The notes under the pieces: generated by a model | What the model was told of the DNA's origin: nothing | What the model saw: the letters and a program-made list of their open reading frames with translations, nothing else | Database searches by the model: none | Made by a program: the position numbers and the translations under genes | From: JAWWOW01 sp033851265 | Lineage (GTDB): Bacteria; Actinomycetota; Actinomycetes; JAWWOW01 | Assembly: GCA_033851265.1 (NCBI GenBank) | Contig: JAWWOW010000005.1 | Coordinates: 186,001 to 250,000, forward strand | DNA: 64,000 nt | Direction of reading: 5' to 3' | Shown here: in pieces, positions 8,918 through 20,698 of the stretch | Layout of the letters: every line of letters starts with the position of its first letter | Numbering within the stretch: position 1 is the first letter of the stretch

Positions 8918-9487
8918 TCAGGTTTGTGCGCGGCTCAGGACCGTTGCGATGACCTCACCCTTGGCGCGCGCGTAGTAGTTGATGTCGGGCCAGTCGTGGC
9001 GGGCCAGGTCTCGTTTACGTGCTTCGTAGATCGCACGATCGGTTGGGTCGGCGCGCAGTCGGTCGCGAAACGTGATGCACGCGTCGATCTCCGGATGTCC
9101 GACGGAGTAGATGTGCACATTGGCGTCGTGCGTTGCTGGGCGGACCATCCGGTGGCCGGTCTCGCGGACGCGCAGTTCGTAACCCGCCGCCTCGAGTGCG
9201 GAGAGGTACATCGTTTCGTCCTCGACGTCATCGACTGCTACCAGCACGTCGATGATGGGCTTGGCGACGAGACCGGGCACCGACGTCGAACCGATGTGCT
9301 CGATCAAGCGGGCGCGGTTCAGCAGAGCGGCGCTGATCCGGGCCCGGTGCTGCTCGAACTGCCCTGGCCACGCATCGTCGTACTCGACCAGGACGACAGG
9401 CGTCGGTGTCCGCGGGCCGACGATGACGGCATCCAGGTGCGCGTCGAATTCCGGGTCGCGAGCACTGGAGTCACTCATTGAGCCCAT
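8918..9487 (-). CDS. GrpB/UPF0157 family protein (nucleotidyltransferase fold)
   Basis: A 189-residue protein. The core motif LIEHIGSTSVPGLVAKPIIDVLVAV (quoted in two parts: LIEHIGSTSVPGL and AKPIIDVLVAV) is the signature of the GrpB family, which has a minimal nucleotidyltransferase fold with the GS and D-x-D-like residues. It also has the family ending (FRDRLRADPTDRAIYEARKR). Two in-frame ATGs, at 9487 and 9478, are both possible and neither has a clear Shine-Dalgarno; the upstream one is given. It is divergent from mtnA (about 60 bp) and convergent with the DUF222 gene. Biological function unknown; members are sometimes linked to dephospho-CoA kinase. Confidence 0.85.
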   Translation of the reverse strand: MGSMSDSSARDPEFDAHLDAVIVGPRTPTPVVLVEYDDAWPGQFEQHRARISAALLNRARLIEHIGSTSVPGLVAKPIIDVLVAVDDVEDETMYLSALEAAGYELRVRETGHRMVRPATHDANVHIYSVGHPEIDACITFRDRLRADPTDRAIYEARKRDLARHDWPDINYYARAKGEVIATVLSRAQT

Positions 9488-9548
9488 GCTGACACGGGTT
9501 GGCCACGGCGCCGGCCCGGTTTGGCGGCCGACGGCGCACACTGGTTGC

Positions 9549-10580
9549 GTGCTTCGACCACTGCGCTGGGCGGATCCCCCCGAGGGGCCGGCCGTCGTGC
9601 TGCTCGATCAGACGCGGCTGCCAGCTGAGGAAGTGGAGCTCGTCTGCTCTGACGTTGGCGCGCTGATCGACGCCATCGCTCGTCTTGCGGTGCGCGGTGC
9701 CCCGCTCCTCGGGATTGCGGGTGCGTACGGCGTGGCACTCGCGGCCGCCCGCGGCGACGACGTCGAAGCGGCGGCCGCAGCCCTCGCCACGGCGCGCCCG
9801 ACAGCAGTGAACCTCTCCACCGGTGTCGCCGCGGCCGTCGGGGCGTGGCGAGTGTCCGGTGCGGATGGCGCGCTCGCCGCCGCTCGAGAGCTAGAAGCGT
9901 CGGATGCTGCCGCGAGTGCTGCGATGGTCGAACACGGACTGCCACTTGTCCCCGAGGGCGCGCGCGTCCTAACGCATTGCAACACCGGCCGACTGGTGTC
10001 CGGCGGCGAGGGTACGGCGCTCGCCCTCGCCCTCGCGGCGCACCGCGCGGGACGCCTCAGCCACCTCTGGGTCGACGAGACTCGACCGCTGTTGCAGGGG
10101 TCCCGGCTCACAGCGTGGGAGGCAGCGCAGGCCGGCGTGCCCCACTCGGTTCTTGCGGACAGCGCCGCCGCGTCACTGTTCGCGCGCGGTCTGATTGACC
10201 TCGTTCTCGTGGGCGCGGATCGGATCGCAGCGGACGGCGGCGTCGCGAACAAGGTCGGGACGTACGCCCTGGCCGTCCTGGCGCGGCACCACGACGTGCC
10301 GTTCGTCGTGGTCGCGCCGGTCAGCACGATCGACCTCGATACCGGAACCAGTGCAGCGATAACTGTCGAGGAGCGGCCCGGCGACGAGGTCACGGCGTAC
10401 GCCGGTCACCCGGTAGCGCCGGCTGGTTCATTGGCATACAACCCCGCCTTTGACGTAACTCCGGCCAATCTGGTCACCGCGCTCGTGACCGAGCGGGGCG
10501 TGGCCCAGCCGGTGGACGTGGTCACGATCGCGTTGCTGTGCCGGGAAAACACCGGCATCGATGCAACGATGTCGGCGTGA
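9549..10580 (+). CDS. mtnA: S-methyl-5-thioribose-1-phosphate isomerase
   Basis: A 343-residue enzyme of methionine salvage that isomerises methylthioribose-1-P to methylthioribulose-1-P. Family marks are RGAPLLGIAGAYG, the THCNTG motif with the catalytic Cys, DETRPLLQG, and GADRIAADGGVANKVGTY with the catalytic Asp. The GTG at 9549 is used: the open frame extends to 9252, but that part lies antisense to the GrpB gene and has no family sequence. The 10-nt gap to mtrA suggests cotranscription with the two-component genes, an unusual partner for a salvage enzyme. In mycobacteria tmk occupies this position, so mtnA may be a lineage-specific replacement. No other mtn genes are in the window. Confidence 0.93.
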   Translation: MLRPLRWADPPEGPAVVLLDQTRLPAEEVELVCSDVGALIDAIARLAVRGAPLLGIAGAYGVALAAARGDDVEAAAAALATARPTAVNLSTGVAAAVGAWRVSGADGALAAARELEASDAAASAAMVEHGLPLVPEGARVLTHCNTGRLVSGGEGTALALALAAHRAGRLSHLWVDETRPLLQGSRLTAWEAAQAGVPHSVLADSAAASLFARGLIDLVLVGADRIAADGGVANKVGTYALAVLARHHDVPFVVVAPVSTIDLDTGTSAAITVEERPGDEVTAYAGHPVAPAGSLAYNPAFDVTPANLVTALVTERGVAQPVDVVTIALLCRENTGIDATMSA

Positions 10581-10590
10581 GGGGAAACCG

Positions 10591-11268
10591 ATGAAGCCAC
10601 GCGTCCTTGTCGTCGACGACGATCCTGCGCTCGCCGAGATGCTCGGCATCGTGCTGCGAGGAGAGGGCTTGGAGCCATCGTTCGTCATGGATGGCGAACG
10701 CGCGTTGGCGGCGTTCCACGAATTCAAGCCGGACGTGATCCTGCTCGACCTCATGCTGCCGGGTAAGGGCGGCATCGACGTCTGCCGGGAAATCCGTTCC
10801 GAGTCCGGCGTGCCGATCGTCATGTTGACCGCGAAGGGCGACACGGTCGACGTGGTCCTCGGCCTCGAGTCGGGCGCCGATGACTACGTCACCAAGCCGT
10901 TCAAGCCCAAGGAGCTCGTCGCGCGCGTGCGCGCCAGGTTGCGTCGCACCGATGACCGAACGCCAGAGATGTTGCAGATCGCCGATGTCACGATCGACGT
11001 CGCCGCGCACTCGGTACACCGCGGCGACGAGGCGATCCAGTTGACGCCGCTGGAGTTCGACTTGCTGGTGGCGCTCGCCCGCAAGCCCCGCCAGGTGTTC
11101 ACCCGTGAGACGTTGCTCGAGCAGGTGTGGGGCTACCGGCACGCTGCCGACACGCGTCTGGTCAACGTGCACGTTCAACGCCTGCGTTCGAAGGTGGAGA
11201 AGGACCCGGAGCACCCTGAGGTCGTCGTGACCGTGCGCGGCATTGGTTACAAGGCCGGCCCACCGTGA
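10591..11268 (+). CDS. mtrA: MtrA response regulator
   Basis: A 225-residue OmpR/PhoB-type regulator. The receiver domain (1-120) has the acidic pocket DDD near residues 9-11, phosphoacceptor Asp53 in LLDLMLPGKGG, and the conserved Lys in DDYVTKPFKPKEL. The winged-helix DNA-binding domain (about 130-225) ends RGIGYKAG. Identity is supported by order: mtrA-mtrB-lpqB is diagnostic for Actinobacteria. MtrA controls cell-wall hydrolases, division and DNA-replication-linked genes in studied species. The ATG at 10591 has a GAGGGGA ribosome-binding site; the in-frame ATG at 10561 lies inside mtnA and would add a non-family tail. Confidence 0.96.
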   Translation: MKPRVLVVDDDPALAEMLGIVLRGEGLEPSFVMDGERALAAFHEFKPDVILLDLMLPGKGGIDVCREIRSESGVPIVMLTAKGDTVDVVLGLESGADDYVTKPFKPKELVARVRARLRRTDDRTPEMLQIADVTIDVAAHSVHRGDEAIQLTPLEFDLLVALARKPRQVFTRETLLEQVWGYRHAADTRLVNVHVQRLRSKVEKDPEHPEVVVTVRGIGYKAGPP

Positions 11269-11272
11269 GCCC

Positions 11273-12964
11273 GTGACCCGATCGCCCACCCTCCGGGCAG
11301 TCGCGACTGCCGGCCGGCCGCTCACGCGACGATGGCGCCGGTCCATCCAGTTTCGGGTCGTCGCGACGACGCTGATGTTGTCGGCAGTCGTCGTCGCGCT
11401 CCTCGGCGTCGTGGTGCTCAATCAGGTTCGCGACGGCCTGCTGAGCGCCAAGGAGCGAGTCGCGCTTGCCGAGACGAGTGCCGGCGTGGCCTCCGCACAG
11501 CAGGAGCTCGACGCCGCTGACCGCACCGACCCTTCGTCTCTCGACCAGCTTCTGGACCAACTCGTGGGCACTCTCGCGAACCGCGGCGGCGCCGCGCTGT
11601 ACGACGTGGCGATCCTGCAAACCGACGCCGGGGGAGCGAACCTCGGCTCAGCAGGGCTTACCTCGTGCGACGTGCGCTGTGCAGCGAGCGTCCCGGTCGA
11701 GTTGCGCACCTACATCACCAGCAAGAATTTGCAGGCGTACAAGTACGCCGTCATCAACCGCGACAGCGGCAGCCACGAGCCTGGGCTGATCGTCGGGGCC
11801 CCGCTCAACTCGGCAAACGCCGGCTCCTACGAGCTGTATTACCTGTTCCCACTCGGTCAGGAAGAGGGGACGCTCAATCTGGTCCGTCGCACGTTGGCGT
11901 TTGCAGGTCTGGGGCTCGTCTTGCTGCTGGCATTCATCGCAGCTCTGGTGACCCGCCAGGTAGTAGCGCCCGTGCGCGGGGCGGCCCGCACAGCGGAACA
12001 GTTGTCCGCAGGGCGCCTGGAAGAGCGGATGGAAGTGCGCGGGGAGGATGACCTCGCCCGGCTCGCCACGTCGTTCAACGCGATGGCCGCGAGTCTGCAA
12101 CGTCAGATCCGTCAGCTCGAGGAACTGTCCCGCGTGCAGCGGCAGTTTGTCTCCGACGTCTCCCACGAGCTTCGTACGCCACTGACAACCGTGCGCATGG
12201 CAGCGGACGTTCTCCACGAAGCCCGTGGTGCGTTCGACCCCGCGGTGTCCCGCTCGGCAGAGCTGTTGCAAGCGCAGTTGGATCGCTTTGAGGCGCTGCT
12301 CGCGGATCTGTTGGAGATCAGTCGGCACGACGCGCGCGCGGTGATCCTCGATGCCGAATCAATGGACATCCGCGCCCTGGTCGATCACGTTGTCAACGCA
12401 ACCGAACCGCTCATGCATCGCCGTGGGAGCACCGTCCACGTCGAATCGCCGTCCGTTCCTGCGGTGGCCGAGGTCGACGGTCGCCGGGTCGAACGCATCC
12501 TGCGTAACTTGCTCGTCAATGCCGTCGAGCACGGGGAGGGACGCGACATCGATGTTGCGGTCGCTTCGGATGACGACGCCGTCGCCGTAACGGTCCGCGA
12601 CCACGGCGTGGGCTTGCGTCCCGACGAGGCGGCGCTCGTCTTCAACCGGTTCTGGCGGGGCGACCCAGCGCGGGCGCGCACGACCGGCGGCACCGGTCTC
12701 GGCTTGTCGATCGCCATCGAAGACGCGCGGTTGCACGGCGGCTGGCTGCAGGCATGGGGCGAACCAGGACGCGGCGCGCTGTTCCGACTGACACTTCCCG
12801 GCCGTGCCGGCGACACACTGCACAGCTCGCCGTTGCCGCTCGTACCAACGGATGCACTCGAACCAACCGATGATGCAGGCGTTGTTCCAGTCGGGCAGCA
12901 GGGCCCCGACGAGACAACTGCGACGACGTCGACATCGGGATATTGGGGCGGTTCCAGTGCGTAG
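11273..12964 (+). CDS. mtrB: MtrB sensor histidine kinase
   Basis: A 563-residue membrane kinase paired with MtrA. TM1 is near residues 26-50 (FRVVATTLMLSAVVVALLGV). An extracytoplasmic sensor region of about 150 residues contains a Cys pair (TSCDVRCA), TM2 is near 205-225, then come a HAMP domain, the dimerisation/phosphoacceptor motif VSDVSHELRTPLT with His near 298, and an HATPase domain with the NAVEHG and GGTGLGLSI boxes. The C-terminus is a low-complexity Thr/Ser tail. The GTG at 11273, 4 nt after mtrA, is chosen; a GTG at 11243 overlapping mtrA is an alternative. It overlaps lpqB by 8 nt. Confidence 0.95.
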   Translation: MTRSPTLRAVATAGRPLTRRWRRSIQFRVVATTLMLSAVVVALLGVVVLNQVRDGLLSAKERVALAETSAGVASAQQELDAADRTDPSSLDQLLDQLVGTLANRGGAALYDVAILQTDAGGANLGSAGLTSCDVRCAASVPVELRTYITSKNLQAYKYAVINRDSGSHEPGLIVGAPLNSANAGSYELYYLFPLGQEEGTLNLVRRTLAFAGLGLVLLLAFIAALVTRQVVAPVRGAARTAEQLSAGRLEERMEVRGEDDLARLATSFNAMAASLQRQIRQLEELSRVQRQFVSDVSHELRTPLTTVRMAADVLHEARGAFDPAVSRSAELLQAQLDRFEALLADLLEISRHDARAVILDAESMDIRALVDHVVNATEPLMHRRGSTVHVESPSVPAVAEVDGRRVERILRNLLVNAVEHGEGRDIDVAVASDDDAVAVTVRDHGVGLRPDEAALVFNRFWRGDPARARTTGGTGLGLSIAIEDARLHGGWLQAWGEPGRGALFRLTLPGRAGDTLHSSPLPLVPTDALEPTDDAGVVPVGQQGPDETTATTSTSGYWGGSSA

Positions 12965-14678
12965 GCGTGCACTCGTTCTCATCGCGAGCGTCGCTCTCGG
13001 CACGATCGTCAGCGGATGCGCAGGCGTTCCGACCAACGGCGCCGTACACGCGGGCAATCCGGTTCCTGCAGCCGCTGGCGATGAGCCGCTGGCCATTCGC
13101 CAGATCGCGCGTGGCCCGTCGCATGGGCAGACGCCCGATGACATCGTCCGCGGGTTCCTCACCGCGTCCGCGAGCATCGAGGACAACCACTCGATTGCTC
13201 GCGAGTACCTCACGGCCGCGGCGTCGGGTTCCTGGGACCCATCCGCGCGCGTTGTTGTCTACGACGACAACGGCACGACGTTTGTCGGCACGCCGCGCGC
13301 AACTAGTCGCGCCCGCGTCGTACCGGTGCGGGCTCCATTACTCGCGACGATCGGTCCGGACGGCGGCTACACGGTCGCGACATCGGTCGCGCGACTGAAC
13401 GCGGACATTCGCTTGGTGCAGGAGCAAGGGGAATGGCGCATCAGCAACCCGCCGCCGGGAGTCATCCTCACCCGGCTTGGCCTCACGCGGTCCTTCGAAC
13501 AACTGAAGGTGTACTTCCTCGACCGAACCCTCGACACCGTCGTTCCGGATGACGTGTTCCTCGAAGCGAGCAGCACAGCCTTGGCAACCGCACTGGTCCG
13601 CCGCCTCCTGCGTGGTCCAACCACCTGGCTCGAGCCAGCCGTGCGCACGGCCATCCCGCCAGGCACCACGCTGATCGGCACCGCGCCGATCGACGACCGC
13701 GGCACGGTCACGGTTGACCTTTCGCAGGAAGTGCTCGCGTCGACATCGCTGCAACGCGCTCAGCTGTCCGCACAAATCGGGTGGACCTTGCGTCAACTCC
13801 CCGTGGTCACCCGTGTACACGTGCTCGCCGAAGGGTCGCCGATCCCTGGCGTGCCGGCATTCCAAGGACGAGACACCTGGTCGTCGTATGACCCGAGTGC
13901 GCTCTCTGCCGACGCCACCGGGTACTTCCGCGCGGGCAATCGGCTGCGAAGTGTTTCCGGCACTCCCGTCGCGGCGCGCGTCGAGGTCGACGGCACCACC
14001 CTCGACCGGGTCGCGCTCTCACCGTCGGGCACCTACGCCGCAGGGCTGCTGCATGCAGCGGGTCGCACGACGCTGTACGTCGGCAGCGTGGAGACAGCAC
14101 CGCGCGCCGTGCTTTCCAATAGCGCCGGCTTCACGCCGCCGTCGTGGGACGCCGGCAACGAACTGTGGACTGTGGAGCTTGGCGCGGCGCCACGCCTGCT
14201 CGTGGTCCGGCCACCAGCGAAACCGGTTGTCGTCGCAGCTCCCGAACTGGCGGGGCGGGTCATCAGTGCGGCCCGGATCAGCAGGGACGGCACGCGCCTT
14301 GCCGTTATCGCGGGTGTTGGCGCCCAACGAGAACTGCTCGTCGGGCGCGTGCGAACCACCGGCAACGACGCGTTGCGTGTCGAGGAGTTCCGTCGACCCG
14401 GCCCGGAACTGACCGCGGCCAAGGATCTGTCGTGGGCGGATCCCAGCACGCTCGCGGTGCTCGCCGTACGCCGCACCGGTGCGTTGCGCCCGTGGCTCGT
14501 GCGCGTTGACGGTGCCGAGCTCAACCCGATAACGACGGCCGGTGTGCTGTCCTACGACGAGATTGCCGCTGCGCCCGGCCAGCCGACGTTGGTCGAATCC
14601 CGGGGGCTCGTCTACTCCGCGCAGCGAGGTCTGTGGACGGTTCTCGGTCGCGGTTCGCAACCGGCGTATCCCGGCTAG
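12957..14678 (+). CDS. lpqB: LpqB lipoprotein, MtrAB accessory factor
   Basis: A 573-residue predicted lipoprotein. The signal peptide RRRALVLIASVALGTIVSGC ends in the lipobox VSGC. A GerMN domain follows (roughly residues 190-310), with the repeating pattern TLIGTAPIDDRGTVTVDLS and SAQIGWTLRQLPVVTRVHVL. A C-terminal beta-propeller-like LpqB domain contains VALSPSGTYAAGLLHA and ISRDGTRLAVIAG blades. LpqB interacts with the extracellular part of MtrB in studied actinobacteria and modulates its signalling. The GTG at 12957 overlaps the mtrB stop by 8 nt and begins the signal peptide, so the longer frame from 12804 is rejected. Confidence 0.95.
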   Translation: MRRRALVLIASVALGTIVSGCAGVPTNGAVHAGNPVPAAAGDEPLAIRQIARGPSHGQTPDDIVRGFLTASASIEDNHSIAREYLTAAASGSWDPSARVVVYDDNGTTFVGTPRATSRARVVPVRAPLLATIGPDGGYTVATSVARLNADIRLVQEQGEWRISNPPPGVILTRLGLTRSFEQLKVYFLDRTLDTVVPDDVFLEASSTALATALVRRLLRGPTTWLEPAVRTAIPPGTTLIGTAPIDDRGTVTVDLSQEVLASTSLQRAQLSAQIGWTLRQLPVVTRVHVLAEGSPIPGVPAFQGRDTWSSYDPSALSADATGYFRAGNRLRSVSGTPVAARVEVDGTTLDRVALSPSGTYAAGLLHAAGRTTLYVGSVETAPRAVLSNSAGFTPPSWDAGNELWTVELGAAPRLLVVRPPAKPVVVAAPELAGRVISAARISRDGTRLAVIAGVGAQRELLVGRVRTTGNDALRVEEFRRPGPELTAAKDLSWADPSTLAVLAVRRTGALRPWLVRVDGAELNPITTAGVLSYDEIAAAPGQPTLVESRGLVYSAQRGLWTVLGRGSQPAYPG

Positions 14679-14743
14679 GACCGCCGTCCACAGCCGAATA
14701 CGACGGCCGCATCCATCGCGCGCGCTCCGTGCACTGTCATTGC

Positions 14744-15502
14744 GTGGATTGGCGTTCTGTCTGGACCGGGCTCGTCGACCTCGTCCTCCCGGACACCTGC
14801 CCCGGCTGCGGCGAGCCGGCAACGCCGCCGCCCTGCCCCGACTGCTTGCGGCTGCTCATGGGGGAGCCTCGACGGGCTCCACCCGACCCGACGCCCGATG
14901 GCCTCGTCGTGCCGTGGGCGATCGCGGCGTACGACGGACCCGTGCGCGACCTCATCGTGGAACACAAAGAGCGGGCCCGGCTCACGCTTGCGGCTCCGCT
15001 CGGCACCGGGTTGGCGCGTGCGGTGTCAGCAGTCATCCCGGTTGGGCGGCCCGTGGTCCTGGTGCCGCTGCCGTCGCAGCGCGCCACGGTGCGGCAGCGG
15101 GGGCATGATCCGATGCTGCGGATCGCGCGTCGCGCTGCCCGAGCCCTCCGCGCACAGGGGACGCCCGCGACGGTCGCCCGGCTGTTGCACCACACGCGCC
15201 GGGTAGCCGACCAAGCCGGCCTCGGCCAGGAAGCCCGGGGAGCCAACCTCAAGGGCGCCCTCACTGTCGTCACCTCCCGCCGGCCGCCGGCCAGGGTCGT
15301 GGTCGTCGACGACGTCGTGACGACGGGCGCGACGCTGACCGAGGCGGTTCGCGCGCTGCGCGCCACCGGGGTCGTCGTCGAGGGGACCGCCGTCATCGCC
15401 GCGACCCGCCGCCGCGGCTGGAGCGGCCCAACGGATGGGGCCCGAACGGGCGTGGCGCGACCCCCCGGCCGGACTCTCCCCGCCCGCGGCTACGGGGACT
15501 AG
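14744..15502 (+). CDS. ComF family phosphoribosyltransferase-like protein
   Basis: A 252-residue ComF protein. The N-terminal zinc finger has CPGCGEP and CPDCLRLL, the middle has RGHDPMLRIAR, and a type-I PRTase fold carries the PRPP loop RVVVVDDVVTTGATL near residue 190. ComF is a competence-associated protein in naturally transformable bacteria, but it is widespread in non-competent actinobacteria, where its substrate is unknown. The GTG at 14744 (VDWRSVWTGLVDLVLP) is the best start; a GTG at 14729 is also possible. It lies between lpqB and hpf exactly as in mycobacteria. The C-terminus is rich in Arg/Gly/Pro and overlaps no other gene. Confidence 0.9.
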   Translation: MDWRSVWTGLVDLVLPDTCPGCGEPATPPPCPDCLRLLMGEPRRAPPDPTPDGLVVPWAIAAYDGPVRDLIVEHKERARLTLAAPLGTGLARAVSAVIPVGRPVVLVPLPSQRATVRQRGHDPMLRIARRAARALRAQGTPATVARLLHHTRRVADQAGLGQEARGANLKGALTVVTSRRPPARVVVVDDVVTTGATLTEAVRALRATGVVVEGTAVIAATRRRGWSGPTDGARTGVARPPGRTLPARGYGD

Positions 15503-15572
15503 CGTGGCGGCAGGGAGCACCGGTCAGCTTCAGCGCGCACCGTCGTCACCGGCGCTGGCGAGGAGGACATGC

Positions 15573-16214
15573 GTGGACATCACTGTTAAGGGCCGCCACA
15601 TGGACGTGTCCGATCGCTTTCGCGAGCACGTCGCGAGCAAGCTGGCAAAGCTGGAGCGGTTCGAGCACAAGGTGGGCCGATTCGACGTCGAGGTGTGCGA
15701 GGAGCGCAACCCGCGGCAGTCCGACCATCGGGAGCGCGTCGAGATCACCTGCCACTTCAAGGGACCGGTGATCCGTGCCGAAGCTGCCGCGCCGGATGCC
15801 TATGCAGCGTTGGATCTCGCCTGTAGCCGCCTCGAGTCGCGCCTGCGCCGCGCCGCGGATCGTCGCCGGGTGCATCACGGCGCGCGCACGCCGGCATCCG
15901 TGCGCAGGCCCGGATCGGCGAGCGGATCCGAGGAGCCGGCCGGGGCAAGCGCCGAATCGGGGGATCTGACCGATAACGGGCATCGGGCCGGCTACGACGA
16001 GGCCGGGCTCCGTGACTTGTCGCTCGACGGCGATCCACGCGTCGTACGCGAGAAGCAGCACCGCGCCGACGCGATGACACTCGACCAGGCCCTGCACGAG
16101 ATGGAGCTCGTCGGCCACGACTTCTACCTCTTCGTGGACAAGGAGAACGAGCTCCCGAGCGTGGTCTACCGCCGGCATGGGTTCGACTACGGAGTGATCC
16201 GGCTGAGCCGGTAA
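15573..16214 (+). CDS. hpf: Long-form ribosome hibernation promoting factor
   Basis: A 213-residue long HPF. The N-terminal RaiA-type domain (VDITVKGRHMDVSDRFREHV, about residues 1-100) binds the 30S decoding centre. A linker rich in Gly/Ser/Ala follows, and the C-terminal dimerisation domain (about 150-213, ending FDYGVIRLSR) pairs two ribosomes into 100S particles. The GTG at 15573 has GAGGAGG at 15560-15566; the long frame from 15435 overlaps comF and is not family sequence. It is normally induced in stationary phase or stress. Position before secA is conserved in the phylum. Confidence 0.95.
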   Translation: MDITVKGRHMDVSDRFREHVASKLAKLERFEHKVGRFDVEVCEERNPRQSDHRERVEITCHFKGPVIRAEAAAPDAYAALDLACSRLESRLRRAADRRRVHHGARTPASVRRPGSASGSEEPAGASAESGDLTDNGHRAGYDEAGLRDLSLDGDPRVVREKQHRADAMTLDQALHEMELVGHDFYLFVDKENELPSVVYRRHGFDYGVIRLSR

Positions 16215-16329
16215 CCCGTTCGGCTGCCATCACGACGGACTACCGAAATCGCCCGAGTTCCCCGCCTCAGGTGTGGGTCAATGGCATCATCGGGCTATCC
16301 CGCCCCACCGCGGGCCAACGGGAGGCGTC

Positions 16330-17043
16330 GTGACGGAACAACCTGAGTCACGGATCGCGCAGGTCGCGCCCATCGAGGGCGCGGATCCGATCCGGGTGCT
16401 CATCGTGGACGACCACGCGTTGTTCCGGCGCGGGCTGGAGATGGTGCTCGAGCAAGAGCCCGACATCGACGTCGTGGGTGAGGCCAGCGACGGGGCAGAA
16501 GCGCTGACCAAAGCGGTCGACACCACCCCCGACATCGTCCTGCTCGATGTCCGGATGCCGAAACGGGGCGGCATCGACGCGTGCACCGCGATCAAGGATG
16601 CGGTCCCGAGCACGAAGATCATCATGCTCACGATCAGCGACGAAGAGGCCGACCTGTATGACGCCATCAAGGCCGGCGCAATGGGCTACCTCCTCAAGGA
16701 GATCTCCATCGAAGAGGTCGCTTCGGCGATCCGCGCCGTACACGGCGGTCAGTCGCTGATCAGCCCGTCGATGGCGTCGAAGCTGCTCACCGAGTTCGCC
16801 TCGATGATCAAGCGCGGTGACGAGCGCCAACAAGTCCCGGCGCCGCGGCTCACCGACCGCGAGATGGAGGTCCTGCGGCTCGTCGCGAAGGGCATGAACA
16901 ACCGCGACATCGCCAAGGAGCTCTACATCTCCGAGAACACCGTGAAGAACCACATCCGCAACATCCTCGAGAAGCTGCAGCTCCACTCGCGCATGGAAGC
17001 CGTGGTCTACGCCGTGCGCGAGAAACTCCTCGAAATCACTTAG
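16330..17043 (+). CDS. NarL/LuxR-type response regulator without adjacent kinase
   Basis: A 237-residue regulator. The receiver domain has IRVLIVDDHALFRRGL, phosphoacceptor Asp73 in IVLLDVRMPKRGG, and the Lys in YLLKEIS. A linker precedes a GerE/LuxR HTH near 170-230 (LTDREMEVLRLVAKGMNNRD, then ISENTVKNHIRNILEKL). The GTG at 16330 follows GGAGG at 16321-16325. No histidine kinase is next to it. The same orphan regulator between hpf and secA is a recurring actinobacterial arrangement, which hints at a core stress or growth function; no target is shown here. Its stop overlaps the convergent GNAT gene by 4 nt (TTAG shared). Confidence 0.9.
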   Translation: MTEQPESRIAQVAPIEGADPIRVLIVDDHALFRRGLEMVLEQEPDIDVVGEASDGAEALTKAVDTTPDIVLLDVRMPKRGGIDACTAIKDAVPSTKIIMLTISDEEADLYDAIKAGAMGYLLKEISIEEVASAIRAVHGGQSLISPSMASKLLTEFASMIKRGDERQQVPAPRLTDREMEVLRLVAKGMNNRDIAKELYISENTVKNHIRNILEKLQLHSRMEAVVYAVREKLLEIT

Positions 17044-17585
17044 CGCACCTCGCCCGGGAGCAACCCGGCCACCCACGCGTCGACGCGGTTGCCGCGATGC
17101 AGGAGGCGCGCCCGGGACACACCTTCCAGCTGGAATCCGACCTTTTCCGCGACCCGGCGCGACGCGACGTTGCCGACTTCGGCGAGCCACTCGATCCGGC
17201 CCAGCTCGAGTACGTCGAAGCCCCACCGGCACACCGCTGCTGTGGCCTGGGTGATGACCCCCCGGCCGCGGGCTTCGGCGGCGCAGAGGTACCCGATCTC
17301 ACCCATCCGTTCGTCCCCACCACGATCGAGATGCAGACCGACGCTCCCCAGCAGCGTCCCGCCAACCGACTCGCACACCGCAAAGATGGCTTCGGTCCCG
17401 TTGGACCAGCCGTTCGGGGCCACCTCGCTCGTGAACGTCCGGGAGTCCTCCTCGGCGTACGGCGAGGGCACCTGGGTCCAGCGCTGGATCTCCGGGTCCT
17501 GACACATCGCGAACACTGCCGCAGCGTCATCGGGGCCGTACGGGCGCAGGTGCAGCGTGCCGGCGGAGATCTCAACGGGCTCCAT
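17040..17585 (-). CDS. RimJ/RimL-type GNAT acetyltransferase
   Basis: A 181-residue GNAT of the Acetyltransf_3 type. LHLRPYGPDDAAAVFAMCQD opens the fold, EIGYLCAAEARGRGVITQAT carries the acetyl-CoA loop, and NVASRRVAEKVGFQLEG is the closing motif. This group acetylates N-terminal residues of ribosomal proteins or small amines and antibiotics. The ATG at 17585 is clear. It is divergent from secA and convergent with the response regulator, so it is probably an independent unit. Confidence 0.88.
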   Translation of the reverse strand: MEPVEISAGTLHLRPYGPDDAAAVFAMCQDPEIQRWTQVPSPYAEEDSRTFTSEVAPNGWSNGTEAIFAVCESVGGTLLGSVGLHLDRGGDERMGEIGYLCAAEARGRGVITQATAAVCRWGFDVLELGRIEWLAEVGNVASRRVAEKVGFQLEGVSRARLLHRGNRVDAWVAGLLPGEVR

Positions 17586-17697
17586 GCCTGCAGTGTGCTG
17601 GGCAGGAAGCGGACGATCGAACCATTTCCGTGGGAGCGCGCAGCCTACGATGGGTGGGCAGTCCTACTCGTCCCGGGCAGTCAGGGAGTTCGTCACC

Positions 17698-20682
<2,985 letters not shown>

Positions 20683-20698
20683 TCGGACAAGGGGGCCG

